64,000 nucleotides of DNA from Bathynomus jamesi (lineage: Eukaryota; Arthropoda; Malacostraca; Isopoda; Cirolanidae). The stretch lies in NCBI GenBank assembly GCA_023014485.1, contig JAJOZX010009051.1:68501-132500 (forward strand). The letters run 5' to 3'. The notes beneath the pieces were generated by a model, which was not told the DNA's origin, searched no databases, and saw nothing but the letters and a program-made list of their open reading frames with translations. Within the stretch, counting starts at the first letter, position 1; every line of letters begins with the position of its first letter. Below are positions 46,411 to 56,708 of this stretch, one piece after another. The translations under genes and the position numbers were made by a program.

Positions 46411-47337
46411 CAGGGTGGGCGGAAAGTAGCTCCCTATTTTGGATTGGTAAAAAAATATGTATATTATCCATTTATTTCAGAAGAAATAATATGAAAAGGT
46501 AGGCATACATGGTAGGTTTTCTCTAAAATTCAATGTGGGCTCCAACTCTTTCCACCAGCTTCTGGAGCCGCCCAGGAATGGCGTCCACTGACTTTAGCAG
46601 GAACTCCGGCGGGATGGAGGACATGACTTCCCGAATTCGATCCTCCAGTTCTTCCAATGTCCTCGGTTTGGTGCGGTAGACTTCTTCATTTACCCACCGC
46701 CAAAGAAAGAAGTCGCACGGTTACCGCTGAAAAACGGCAGAATCGGTTCAATGTAACGGTGTGGTGTGGTATGACCTCAGATCAGGTTGTGGGCCCGTTC
46801 CTTCTGCGCAACACCATGAATGCTGAGCGGTACCTTGCTATGTTGCGAAACGAGGTCTGGCCGGTTGTCAGCACATGGGAGAACATCGACGATCTGATAT
46901 TTATGCAAGATGGCGCCCCTCCGCACTTCGCTCTTGTTGTCCGTGAGTGGCTGGATGCCCACTTCCCTGGGCGTTGGATGGGTCGTCGTGGTTCACATCA
47001 ATGGCCAGCCAGGAGCCCCGACTTGACACCGTGCGACTTCTTTCTTTGGGGGTGGGTAAAGGAAGAAGTCTATCGCACCAAACCGGGGACATTGGAAGAA
47101 CTGGAGGACCGAATTCGGGAAGTCATGTCCTCCATCCCGCCGGAGTTCCTGCTAAAGTCAGTGGACGCCATTCCTGGGCGGCTCCAGAAGCTGGTGGAAA
47201 GAGTTGGAGCCCACATTGAATTTTAGAGAAAACCTACCATGTATGCGTACCTTTTCATATTATTTCTTCTGAAATAAATGGATAATATACGTATTTTTTT
47301 ACCAATCCAAATAGGGAGCTACTTTCCGCCCACCCTG
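46411..47337 (+). mobile_element. Fold-back DD41D mariner derivative
   Basis: The 927-bp element starts CAGGGTGGGCGGAAAGTAGC and ends with the complement, and it is flanked by TA on both sides. The left 311 bp (46,411-46,721) are an inverted copy of the right 310 bp (47,028-47,337), far longer than any mariner TIR. The left arm therefore repeats the 3' part of the transposase gene in reverse, in place of the original 5' half. About 306 bp of unique sequence lie between the arms. Confidence 0.85.
46722..47226 (+). pseudogene. Mariner-type transposase, C-terminal half
   Basis: An open frame begins inside the inverted left arm (46,657), but meaningful protein starts at about 46,722. It includes the second catalytic Asp in FMQDGAPPHF and the third in SPDLTPCDFFLWG. 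I count 41 residues between them (DD41D), the spacing of rosa/Visitor-type mariners. The motifs FPGRWMGRRG and WPARSPD are typical of arthropod elements of this group. The N-terminal helix-turn-helix and first Asp are absent. The frame ends at residues VGAHIEF with a stop at 47,224-47,226. It cannot be active. Confidence 0.8.
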
Positions 47338-48164
<827 letters not shown>

Positions 48165-48193
<29 letters not shown>

Positions 48194-48920
48194 CCTACGA
48201 AATAAAATAAACGAATTTTTTTCTTTAATTGCTTGTAAAGACTATGATTTAATTGCGATAAATGAATCGTGGCTTAGCACTGAAACACGTGACTTTGTAG
48301 GGGAGTATCAAATTAAAGGTTATAGACTTTTTGTTAAAAACAGAATAGGTAGGCGAGGAGGCGGTGTTATGTTGTATATCAAAGATAATATTGCGAACGT
48401 TATAGAAGTAAAGCACTCAATTCCAGAACCGATAGATTCGACTATAGCAGAACTTAAATTGAACGATTTCAAACTTCTTGTTGCGGTTATATATAGGCCC
48501 CCAAATCAAACAGCTGATACGGACGAAGCGTTATATCGTGAACTAAAGAGAATAATCGGTAGTGAGCAGGCTTTAGTTATGGGTGACTTTAATTGCGCCA
48601 ACGTGAATTACGATACAATGCAGGGAGACGCGGAAGGTAATCGTTTAGTTAATTTTCTCGAGGATAGCTTTCTTATTCAAAAGGTTGGGGAACCTACGAG
48701 GTTGGACAGTATTTTAGATTTAGTAATAACTACGGATGATAGGCTAATTACTGATCTTCAAGTAATAGAACCGTTGAGCAATAGCGATCACAATATGGTA
48801 GAGTTTGTCCTCTCAGTAAGTCACTCGAAACCAACTAACTCGACTAAAATTCCTAACTTCCAGCACGCAGACTTTAGTAAATTTCGAAATAAATTTCACA
48901 CGTCAATTGGGAAAACGTAA
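48165..48920 (+). pseudogene. CR1 ORF2, AP-endonuclease domain
   Basis: This is the apurinic-endonuclease-like domain that nicks target DNA for target-primed reverse transcription. The visible motifs, in order, are SLNARSLRNK (N-terminal Asn block), INESWLS (catalytic Glu), AVIYRPPN, VMGDFNCANVNYD (Asp/Asn pair) and SNSDHNMVEF (the terminal Ser-Asp-His). All are intact. The open frame has no ATG here (the codon at 48,165 is TTG) and continues upstream in frame. It stops at 48,920 through a frameshift before the linker. Confidence 0.85.
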
Positions 48921-49457
48921 TGGGGAACTCCAACGCAAAACTAATGTGGGAATCGTTCGAAACAGTATTTAGGACTATAAATGAGGAATGTGTACCGTAC
49001 AAAATTAAGCGTGCGAAAGTAAACAACAAGCCCTTGTGGTTTACTTCTAGAGTAGGAGACATTATAAAGAGTAGAGATAGGGCTTATAGGCTATATAAGT
49101 GCGATAAAGATAATCTGTTGTTACGAAACAACTACATATCTCTAAGGCGTGAAGCGAAAGTGTAATAAAAAAGTCAAAACGCGAATTTGAAATCTCCATA
49201 GCTCGTGACGGTAAAGAAAACCCCAAGCGATTCTTTCAATACGTCAATAATAGAAATCCAGTAAAAAGTGTCTTGGTCCATTAAAAATGTAAATGGAGAT
49301 CTAGTTCTGAAAACAAGGAAATGGCTACCTTGCTAAACGAATTTTTTACGTCAGTTTTTACTATAGAAGATGTAACGAATATCCCTACGGTCATAGACAT
49401 AATACCTTTTGATAATGGTAATATTTTGGATAATATTGTCGTTAGTGAAGGGAAGTA
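48920..49457 (+). pseudogene. CR1 ORF2 linker between endonuclease and RT, several frameshifts
   Basis: 48,920-49,165 reads MWESFETVFRTINEEC and KPLWFTSRVGDIIKSRDRAY, the usual linker after a LINE endonuclease. Around 49,162 the frame shifts to a stretch with KREFEISIARD and RFFQYVNNRNP, and again near 49,275 to one with LLNEFFTSVFT. Each segment is recognisable, but no single frame is open, so the region is decayed or carries sequencing indels. Confidence 0.7.
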
Positions 49458-49805
49458 ATGCGCTATATTGATAAAATGAAAACGCGTAAATCACCGGGTC
49501 CGGATTCCATATATCCCATACAACTAAAAGAATTAAAAGATAGCATTGTTGTGCCGCTAACAAAGATTTTTAATGCGTCTATTTCTGAGGGGTGCGTACC
49601 AGATAATTTCAAGTTAGCAAACGTAACACCTATCTTTAAGAAAGGCGATAAAGGTGCGGCGGGAAATTATAGGCCAATCAGTTTAACGTCTGTTGTAGGT
49701 AAGCTACTGGAATCAATAATTAGGGATCGTATAGTCGAACACTTAGAAGTGCATAAGCTGTTAGAAATACGCAGCACGGATTTAGGCGAAACAAATCTTG
49801 CTTAA
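49458..49805 (+). pseudogene. CR1 ORF2, reverse transcriptase part 1
   Basis: Contains the first RT blocks: KSPGPDSIYPIQLKEL (block 0/1), FKLANVTPIFKKGDKG and NYRPISLTSVVGKLLESIIR (block 2). The frame is lost near 49,790, shortly after HLEVHKLL; the next fragment continues in another frame with NLLEFFQSVVDVYD-like sequence. Confidence 0.85.
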
Positions 49806-49831
49806 CTAATCTTTTAGAATTTTTCCAAAGC

Positions 49832-50281
49832 GTGGTTGACGTTTACGATAGACATCGGGCGGTTGATGTAGTGTATTTAGATTTTCAAAAAGCGTTTGAC
49901 ACCGTGCCGCACAAAAGACTCATTGAAAAAACTAAGGCTCATGGAATCAGGGGTGTAGTAATAAATTGGCTAGAAGAGTGGTTGCGAGGCAGGAAACAGA
50001 GGGTGGTCGTTGATGGAGCGGAGTCGTGTTGGGCTAATGTAGCGAGTGGCGTTCCTCAGGGTTCTGTATTGGGCCCCTTGCTTTTTCTTATATATATTAA
50101 CGATTTAGATGTCGGCCTAGTCAGTACAGTTTCAAAGTTTGCGGATGACACGAAGCTGGGTGGTAGGGCGATTAATGACGAAGATAGAGGTAAAATTCAG
50201 GAAGATCTGAATAAAATCGTTGATTGGTCAGTCACATGGCAAATGAGATTTAACGTGATAAGTGCAAAATTTTGCATATAG
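49832..50281 (+). pseudogene. CR1 ORF2, reverse transcriptase part 2 with FADD
   Basis: Carries the catalytic RT blocks: VYLDFQKAFDTVPHKRL (first catalytic Asp), SGVPQGSVLGPLLFLIYIND and KFADDTKLGG (the YXDD-equivalent as FADD). The catalytic residues are intact. The frame ends after MRFNVISAKFCI at 50,281, where the next frame takes over with an overlap of about ten bases; one base has probably been lost near 50,265. Confidence 0.88.
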
Positions 50282-50925
50282 GTTCGCGTAACGGTAATTT
50301 TGCGTATAGTATGTCAGGGAAAGATTTAACAAGCGTAGAGCAGGAAAAAGATTTAGGAGTTATAGTCACTGGTGATTTAAAAGTAGCGAAACAAAGTACA
50401 GCAGCGGTCAATAAGGCGAACAAAGTGTTAGGTTTTATAGCTCGAAATTTTGAGTACAAATCGCGCGATATTATAGTTCCACTTTATAAATCATTAGTTA
50501 GACCCCATTTGGAGTACGCGGTCCAATTTTGGAATCCGCATATGCGCAAAGATATAGACAAAATCGAAAGAGTTCAAAGACGAGCAACTAAGATGATTCC
50601 GTCGCTTAGGTCAAAGTCGTACGAGGATAGGCTTAAGGAGTTAAAATTGACTACACTCGAGACTAGGAGGTTAAGGGGTGATCTAATCCAGGTTTTCAAA
50701 ATTATGAATGGGTTCGATAACGTAGATAGAGATAGCTTTTTCGAAATATCTCAATATAATAGGACTAGAAATAACGGGTGTAAGTTGACAAGTAGAAGGT
50801 TCGAGACAGCAGTTGCGAAAAACTTTTTTACGCATAGAATAGTAAATAGCTGGAATAGTTTGCCGGTAGAAGTAATTAGTAGCACGTCTATAAACATGTT
50901 TAAAAATCGATTAGACGCATGTTGA
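50272..50925 (+). pseudogene. CR1 ORF2, C-terminal (thumb/zinc-less) domain
   Basis: 217 codons with VPLYKSLVRPHLEYAVQFW and IERVQRRATKMIPSL, followed by YEDRLKELKLTTLETRRLRG. This is the diagnostic C-terminal block of CR1-clade LINEs. The frame ends at 50,925 close to the expected natural terminus (SWNSLPVEVI then a short tail). Together with the preceding fragments it suggests a once full ORF2 downstream of the truncation. Confidence 0.85.
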
Positions 50926-51453
50926 TAGAAAGGGTATAGTTTAAGGTAGTAAAATTAAGGCTTTGTGGTAGATCCCACAGCTCAACACAAGTGTTGTGGG
51001 ATATAGGGAGGCAGCGTCTTGGGTTAGGGGATACTCTCTGTCCTTACACACCCCATTTAAAGAGATTCCTCTGCCGAGCGGTGCCCCCCATAGTACTGTG
51101 AGGTATTGAAAAACTCATGATCTTCACTTGCCCCACAAACACCTTTAAATGGGAGACCCAAAATGGGTGCACACACATTTCTACATTACTGTACAGTCTT
51201 TACAGCCACACCTACACTTTTCCTCGTAAGTGTATATATTGTAATGTATATGGTTGTAAATTTTGACTTGGTCCGCAATCGATATGGACCGTGACTTGAT
51301 GGATACCGTAATGAAATTGACTGGATTCTTTGGATCTGATATATTTGCATGTCCGTTATAAATAGATATAGAGTGTAACATATTTGTGGATAGTAGTCTA
51401 TTATGACTTGATCCTCTGGATCAGAGATTCTATCTTTAGTTTTAAATCGATAA
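50926..51453 (+). other. LINE 3' UTR, first part
   Basis: Non-coding stretch after ORF2 up to the nested element. It includes a hairpin near 50,972-51,002. I see no further gene. A minus-strand open frame of 66 codons at 51,181-51,381 looks fortuitous. Confidence 0.55.
50972..51002 (+). other. Hairpin in LINE 3' UTR
   Basis: ATCCCACA at 50,972-50,979 pairs perfectly with TGTGGGAT at 50,995-51,002 around a 15-bp loop. It lies about 45 bp after the ORF2 stop. A structure near the 3' end may matter for recognition by the LINE reverse transcriptase; this is inference. Confidence 0.5.
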
Positions 51454-51962
51454 CACTAGGCAACAAAGATTTTGTTACAGAAGACCAAATAGGTGCTCCT
51501 AGCTAATTTCGGTATGCTGATTTCAAATCTATAATTAGATTTTTTCTATCACGTCTAGATTTTGTGTAAAATGCAAATCACTTTTAGTAAAATTTTCTAC
51601 CACGTCCAGATTTTGGTTTTAATCGGCTTAATGCCAGTAATATGAAACTTGCTTTTCAAGGTTAAAGCAATTTTTTTTGCCAACTATATACAAATTCGAA
51701 CAATTTTGATAAATAAAATTTATCCCGAGTTGGCAACACTGAGTCAAGAGCATAGTAACGGGCAACGGCCCAACGGTCAGTCGCTACGTGACAGTCAAGC
51801 AGAACGGTTGTTGAAGCTCTCTGCTGATGAGCAAGTGACAGGTTGTGGTGACTTGTGTGTTTTTATAGCATTTGTTTTGTACTACGGTGTGTATTTCTTT
51901 TTATTTTGCACATCGTAATAATTACTTTCTACGTTTTTTCAGATATTGTATGGTAATTCAAA

Positions 51963-52655
51963 ATGGCATCAAATAGACGTGCTTGTGTAAATCACCCAGA
52001 CAACTTCTGCTTTGTCTGTGGACAATATACACCTAAGCCACAACGTAGAAACATAACAACAAAGATTAAACTTGCCTACAAGTGTTATTTTGACTGTAAG
52101 TTAGGAGACCAACAGAGGGACTGGGCACCACATATTTGCTGTGCACAGTGCAATGCAATGTTAATAGCTTGGATGAATGGTAAAAGAAAAGCTATGCCGT
52201 TCTCAGTCCCCATGGTTTGGCGTGAGCCGAAAAATCACTTCAATGATTGTTATTTTTGTTTGACAAAGATTGCTGGTTTCACAAAGAAAAACAAATCAAA
52301 GATCACGTACCCAAACTGCGAATCAGCAATGAAACCAGTACCACATGATGAAACAAATCCACCACCAGTTCCACCAGCAACGATAACAGACAGCAGTTCA
52401 TCTGAAGATTCTGCTAGTGATATAGAAACAGGGAAAGATGGCATATATGTTCCAGATGCAAATATTTCCCCACATTTGTTAAGTCAAGCGGAGTTAAATG
52501 ACCTAGTGCAAAGTTGCTTGGTTCAAGACTTCAAGAATTTAATCTTCTCCAACCAAACACCAAAGTTTCCCATTTCCGCCATCGCCATTTGCAGTTTTCA
52601 TCATTTTACTTACAGGAAGAAAACGTTTGTTTCTGCCACGATATCAGTGGTCTGA
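51963..52655 (+). pseudogene. Zinc-ligand DDE transposase candidate, N-terminal fragment
   Basis: Starts at an ATG in a good position after a short leader. Residues 1-105 are rich in paired cysteines and histidines: VNHPDNFCFVCGQYT, PHICCAQCNAML and WREPKNHFNDCYFCL. This suggests one or two N-terminal zinc-binding domains for DNA binding. It then passes through a Pro/Ser/Asp-rich linker (PPPVPPATITDSSSSEDSAS). The useful frame ends near residue 185 (LNDLVQSCLVQ), where homologous sequence moves to the next frame; a small deletion is likely near 52,510. Related proteins are, as I recall, widespread but poorly named in arthropods and cnidarians. Confidence 0.6.
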
Positions 52656-53023
52656 TGCAAGGGATTGGCTGTCGCTATGATCCAAAAGAATGGAGACTGT
52701 TCATTGACTCTAGTAAAGCTAGCCTTAAAGCTGTGTTACTGCACAACGGCAATGAAAAACCTTCAATACCTGTAGCACATGCCACTGGCCTTAATGAGAC
52801 TTATGAATCGATGAAACTGCTGCTAAGACTCATCAAATATAAGGACCACACATGGAATATTTGTGGCGACCTTAAAGTTGTACATTACTTCTTGGGTTAC
52901 AGTTGGGCTACACAAAGCATATGTGCTTTTTGTGTCTATGGAACAGCAGAGATGACAAGAACCACTACAAAAAACATGATTGGCCATCTAGAACTGAACA
53001 TGTTGTTGGTAAATACAATGTGA
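52514..53023 (+). pseudogene. Zinc-ligand DDE transposase candidate, first catalytic part
   Basis: Meaningful up to about residue 130. Motifs: LLGSRLQEFNLLQPNT, EWRLFIDSSKASLKAVLL (candidate first catalytic Asp), LNETYESMK, and WNICGDLKVVHYFLG (candidate second Asp). About 18 residues after that Asp comes a Cys-x-x-Cys pair, clearer in the next fragment's frame. The frame begins with TTG at 52,514, so it is a continuation, not a start. The frame shift to the following fragment lies near 52,895-52,905. Confidence 0.6.
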
Positions 53024-53616
53024 AACACCCAGCACTTATCGACCCTCAGAAAGTACATCTTCCACCACTTCACATTAAACTTGGCCTTATGAAAAATTTC
53101 GTGAAGGGTATGGATCATCAAGGTAGTGGTTTCCAATATTTAAAGGATAAATTCAAAGGAATATTGACAGATGCTAAGCTAGAAGCTGGAGTTTTCACTG
53201 GACCACAGATCCGCAGTGTCATCCACGACTCATCGTTTCCATCTAACCTAAATGAGAATGAACTAGGAGCATGGACATCTTTCGTTGAAGTTGTCAAAAA
53301 TTTTCTTGGAAACCACAAAGCTGAAAACCACCGTAAACTCGTAGAAAACATGCTTAAATCTTATGAAATAATGGGATGCAGAATGTCTTTGAAAATTCAT
53401 TTTTTACATTCTCATCTTGACTTCTTCCCGGCCAACCATGGGGCTGTAAGTGACGAGCATGGTGAGCGCTTCCACCAACAGATCTCAGTTATGGAAAACA
53501 GATACCAAGGTAATTTCAACCCAAATATGATGGGAGATTATTGTTGGTTCATGCAGAAGGAGAGCTCGTCATCCTACAAGCGACAAAGGAAGAGGACACA
53601 CCAAAGTTTCACTTAA
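52903..53616 (+). pseudogene. Zinc-ligand DDE transposase candidate, C-terminal part
   Basis: Starts within MCFLCLWNSRDD (Cys-x-x-Cys). It continues through LPPLHIKLGLMKNFV, GPQIRSVIHD and LGAWTSFVEVVKNFLGN to KIHFLHSHLDFFPANHG (a His-x4-His pattern) and SDEHGERFHQ (candidate catalytic Glu). The sequence of ligands (Asp, CxxC, HxxxxH, Glu) is that of DDE transposases with a zinc-binding insertion, such as Transib/RAG1-like and CACTA/Chapaev-like proteins. The assignment to a named superfamily is not settled. It ends with a basic tail (YKRQRKRTHQSF). Confidence 0.6.
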
Positions 53617-53991
53617 GAACAGGAATTTGCCTTTCAGTAGTAACAACAAAATACTAACGCGCTTTGGGTGATGGTTGGGCGCAGGGGTGGTAACTCCGCC
53701 AGCGGAATTCCGCTGTCTGTCTTAAGCCAGAATAAAGGAGGAAAGACATCCCTGTTCACTAATTATTTAAGTATGCTTAACATAAAACGTGGCACGGAAA
53801 AGTAGCTTAGACGGCTTTCGTAATAGAAGCGGGTGAGAAAAAAAATGAAAAATAGGGGTTTTCGGTTACACAAAATCTGGACGTGATAGAGAAATTTTGA
53901 TATCAGATCTGAAATCAGCATCAGCGCTTTAGTAGGAATCAGTAGTTCACGTGTCTGTAACAAAAAAAAAGTTGAAATTTGTTGCCTAGTG

Positions 53992-54235
53992 TTATTAATT
54001 GTTTTTAAATTGATAATTATTTAGTTTCGTAAAAATTGGTCGTTGCCAATTTACCGGCAGTTTTTACATAAATTTCTTATGTTCTTGTGGTTCGGAACCC
54101 ACGTAAAATTGTAGGTCCCCTCCGCCACCACGGAGGACATACACAATACACAATTACGAACACAGTTAGGTAGACCAGCCATGAGTGGATCCTAGGGTCT
54201 TTGTTGGTCTGAAACATTATAACATTATATATATA
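53992..54235 (+). other. LINE 3' UTR, second part, ending in ACATTATA repeats
   Basis: Continuation of the LINE tail after the nested element. It contains GGTTCGGAACCCACG and CCCCTCCGCCACCACGG, and ends with ACATTATA twice, then TATATA. No gene. Confidence 0.5.
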
Positions 54236-54277
54236 AGCACACCGGACAAAAAATTAGTCACCCCTCTCAGAATGTAC

Positions 54278-54478
54278 CTAATAACGTGTGAAGGCGCCTC
54301 TGGCCTTGATAACCGCACGAATCCGGCGAGGCAGAGACTCTACGAGGTTGTGCATGTACTGAACATCGATTTGCTGCCACTCGTTCATCAGCCGGTCCCG
54401 AAGTTCCGCTAGAGTCCGTGGGTGTCTATTCCTGCGCTTCACTTTCTGTTTCCAGCCTGAACAACACCTTCGACGCAT
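54278..54478 (-). pseudogene. Tc1-type transposase, C-terminal tail
   Basis: RTLAELRDRLMNEWQQID and VESLPRRIRAVIKARG are the closing helix region of Tc1 transposases. It is joined to the N-terminal part with loss of roughly 100 residues (the DNAP.H and PDLNPIEHLW region) and a change of frame. The stop at 54,278 is about 40 bp from the TIR end. Confidence 0.8.
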
Positions 54479-55041
54479 TCAGGATTAAAGGCTTCATTGG
54501 ACCTGCGATGTACTCGTCGCCTCCCATCAGTGGAGAACAAACAAAAACGGGACTCATCGGACCAAATTACACGTTTCCAATCTGCCGCAGTCCAGTTTTT
54601 GTGCCTCTGAGTCCATTTATAACGTGCCAATTTGTGACTTGCTGTTAACAGCGGCCTCTTCCGTGGTATCCTGCTCCAGATGTCCATCGCATGCAGTTCT
54701 CGTCGCAATGTCCGTTCGGAAATTGGTCGCTGGAGAACCTCATCGGTTTCTTGGAGGAATTGTTCCCTGGTTTGAAAACGATTTGCAGTTACTAGACGAG
54801 AAACATAGCGGCGGCCCCTATTGTCGAGAATTGTTTTCCGGCCACAGTTACGCCGTCGATTGTCAGTTGATTGCGAACTATACCACTCTTTGTAAACTCG
54901 CTGGACAGTACGCGTTGACACACCAACAAATTGGGCTACTTCAGACATTTTGTGTCCGTGGGCTCTGCCAAACACGATGGCTCCTTTTTGCCACTGAGTA
55001 ACGTCTGCCTCACGACCCATTTTGCAGACTATATCCAACAC
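54439..55041 (-). pseudogene. Tc1-type transposase, N-terminal part
   Basis: Starts probably at the methionine of MGREADVTQWQKGAIVFG (about 55,020). It shows two helix-turn-helix regions: VAQFVGVSTRTVQRVYKEW, then ISERTLRRELHAMDIWSR after the GRKTIL hook. WKRVIWSDESRFCLF contains the first catalytic Asp. The frame remains Tc1-like until CVEGVVQAG and then runs into the deletion junction near 54,470. Catalytic residues 2 and 3 are deleted. Confidence 0.85.
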
Positions 55042-55199
55042 ACACTTTGTTCTTCACCACCTCACGAAACAGATCTGATCCTGTGTGCTACGTCACCGCT
55101 ACTTGTCACTTACCAATGCTACATCAGCGCCCTCTGTGTGACCTTGAACTTCCTACTATCGGTGCTATTAGGGGTGACTAATTTTTTGTCCGGCGTGCT

Positions 55200-55213
55200 T
55201 ATATATATATATA
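55200..55213. repeat. Short (AT)n between Tc1 and LTR element
   Basis: A 14-bp AT remnant, apparently the shared target sequence of the two neighbouring insertions. Confidence 0.8.
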
Positions 55214-56708
55214 TATAGTGGAGCTAGTTTTAGCCGTTTAAGGTGATAATGATTTAATTGTATGCAACGATTGATTTAGGCAATGACTGATTGCTTTATA
55301 ATGATAGGCTGGGTTAATAATTTATGATGTAATACAGTATCACCGATTGGAATGAATGGTTATTTGATTAGATCCACCATACTATTGGAAGTGACCGAAA
55401 TGGCAGCGAGGTCACCAGCTTTGGTTTACGCCAAGCAAATTAATATTAAGGTTATGAAAGACACCTTACTTTTGTAGTTTATTATGAAAATAAATCCGTT
55501 ATTTTATTCACTGTGATATAACAAAGAATTGACAGTAATTAATTGGTAGTTTTACGTTATGCTTATGGCATAGGCTTAGCTAATAAGATGAAATGTTAAT
55601 AGCTTAATTGACACGTAATAAATAATGTAATACTCATCGATGGTATGTAAATGGCATGCGACATGTAACATTGAATAGGCCTAGTTAATGATATAAAGAA
55701 TGCACGTGCGTTTGGTACATTGAATGGAAACTGACACTGATTAAGTAGGCTAAATGATTGCATGGATGCACATAGAATAATTGATGTGGCCTAATAATAA
55801 TGGATTGAAATGCTTGACACACAATATCATATATAAAGACATTATGTGATGTTAAATTACGTCAAGAGAATATTTAAACACACAATATGACTTGAACATA
55901 ATGACGGATGATACGCGGAATAATATTGAATTGACACTTGAATTGGATGATAGGCCTACTGCGTTCTTTCACGAGAGTCAATGGAACGCGTAAATACACA
56001 CTTTGGGAGTATAGCCTACCGTTCGGCGGTAGGCTAATGTAGGCTTCAAGAGTACTTACGAATATGAGTACTTAGCTTAGGGACGTAAAAACTTGAAGGC
56101 GGTGAAGACGAACCTATTACGCAGATTCGAGCTGTCGTTGTTCGTTAAGCCTCTTGAGATGATGGATGTAGGCTTCGTGGAGGCCTGAGGTGATGTTACT
56201 TCTCGAGGTGCAGGCTGTCGGCCTGGGATGCTGAATATATCTCGAGGAATGTAGAGAAACTTGAAGGCCGACCCGGCAAACCGCAGGCCCGAAGTGATTC
56301 CGGTTGGGCCTCGTTGGATTGCTTCTGCAGGTGGTCTTTAGATCTTACGTGAAGACAAATTGTAGGCCCTGAAGAAAGTAGCGGCCACGGCCCCTCGGCC
56401 AGGGGGCCGGAAAGCGGTTGGTGGACGCGCTGCTCACGTGATGACGTGCGTCCGAGTGTGAGTGAGTGAGTGAGGTGAGTATAAAGTGGAAGCTCCTTTT
56501 ATACCGTAGGCCTGTGACGTAGACTTCATTCTTAAGACGCTTTGTCCACGCGTCTTTTAGTGTTAACGGTTTTTGTTCGCTCCCATTGGGGAAAAATAGA
56601 CGCTCCATTGTTTTACTCTTGCCCACGTGTGTTCCAACTGTTTTATGGTAGCGTGGAAAGAAAGTATGTCTGTCGATTTGTTGGTCTATTTCTTGTCGAT
56701 CCGCTACA
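55214..56708 (-). repeat. LTR (3' LTR in minus orientation)
   Basis: Starts TATAGTGGAGCTAG and ends GATCCGCTACA on the plus strand. It is rich in AGGCCTA and GTAGGC motifs. It matches 58,051-59,536 along its full length. The sequence near 56,470-56,510 (AGTATAAAGTGG) could be a TATA-like element, in reverse relative to the element's orientation. Confidence 0.85.

Larger units (their letters stand above)
51454..53991 (+). mobile_element. DNA transposon with CACTAGG ends and zinc-ligand DDE protein
   Basis: The ends are CACTAGGCAACAAA (51,454-51,467) and its exact complement ending at 53,991. The match continues outward over ATAA/TTAT. Inside, subterminal inverted blocks are shared: GTTACAG, GCTGATTTCA and CTATCACGTC-AGATTTTGTG (about 51,545-51,570 versus 53,868-53,893). 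A third CACGTCCAGATTTTG lies at about 51,602. The interior holds one frameshifted gene on the plus strand. The element splits the LINE 3' UTR. I could not find a clean target-site duplication. Confidence 0.7.
54236..55199 (-). mobile_element. Tc1-type transposon with internal deletion
   Basis: Left end AGCACACCGGACAAAAAATT at 54,236 and the near-perfect complement at the right end (AATTTTTTGTCCGGCGTGCT to 55,199) form a TIR of at least 30 bp (through AGTCACCCCT) with one mismatch. TA lies on both sides. The 964-bp element is shorter than a complete Tc1 element (about 1.3-1.6 kb) because the middle of the transposase gene is missing. Confidence 0.85.

Noticed and set aside
53992..54235. An independent small gene between the CACTAGG element and the Tc1
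   Set aside because: There is no meaningful open frame. The terminal ACATTATA repeats fit better with a LINE tail.
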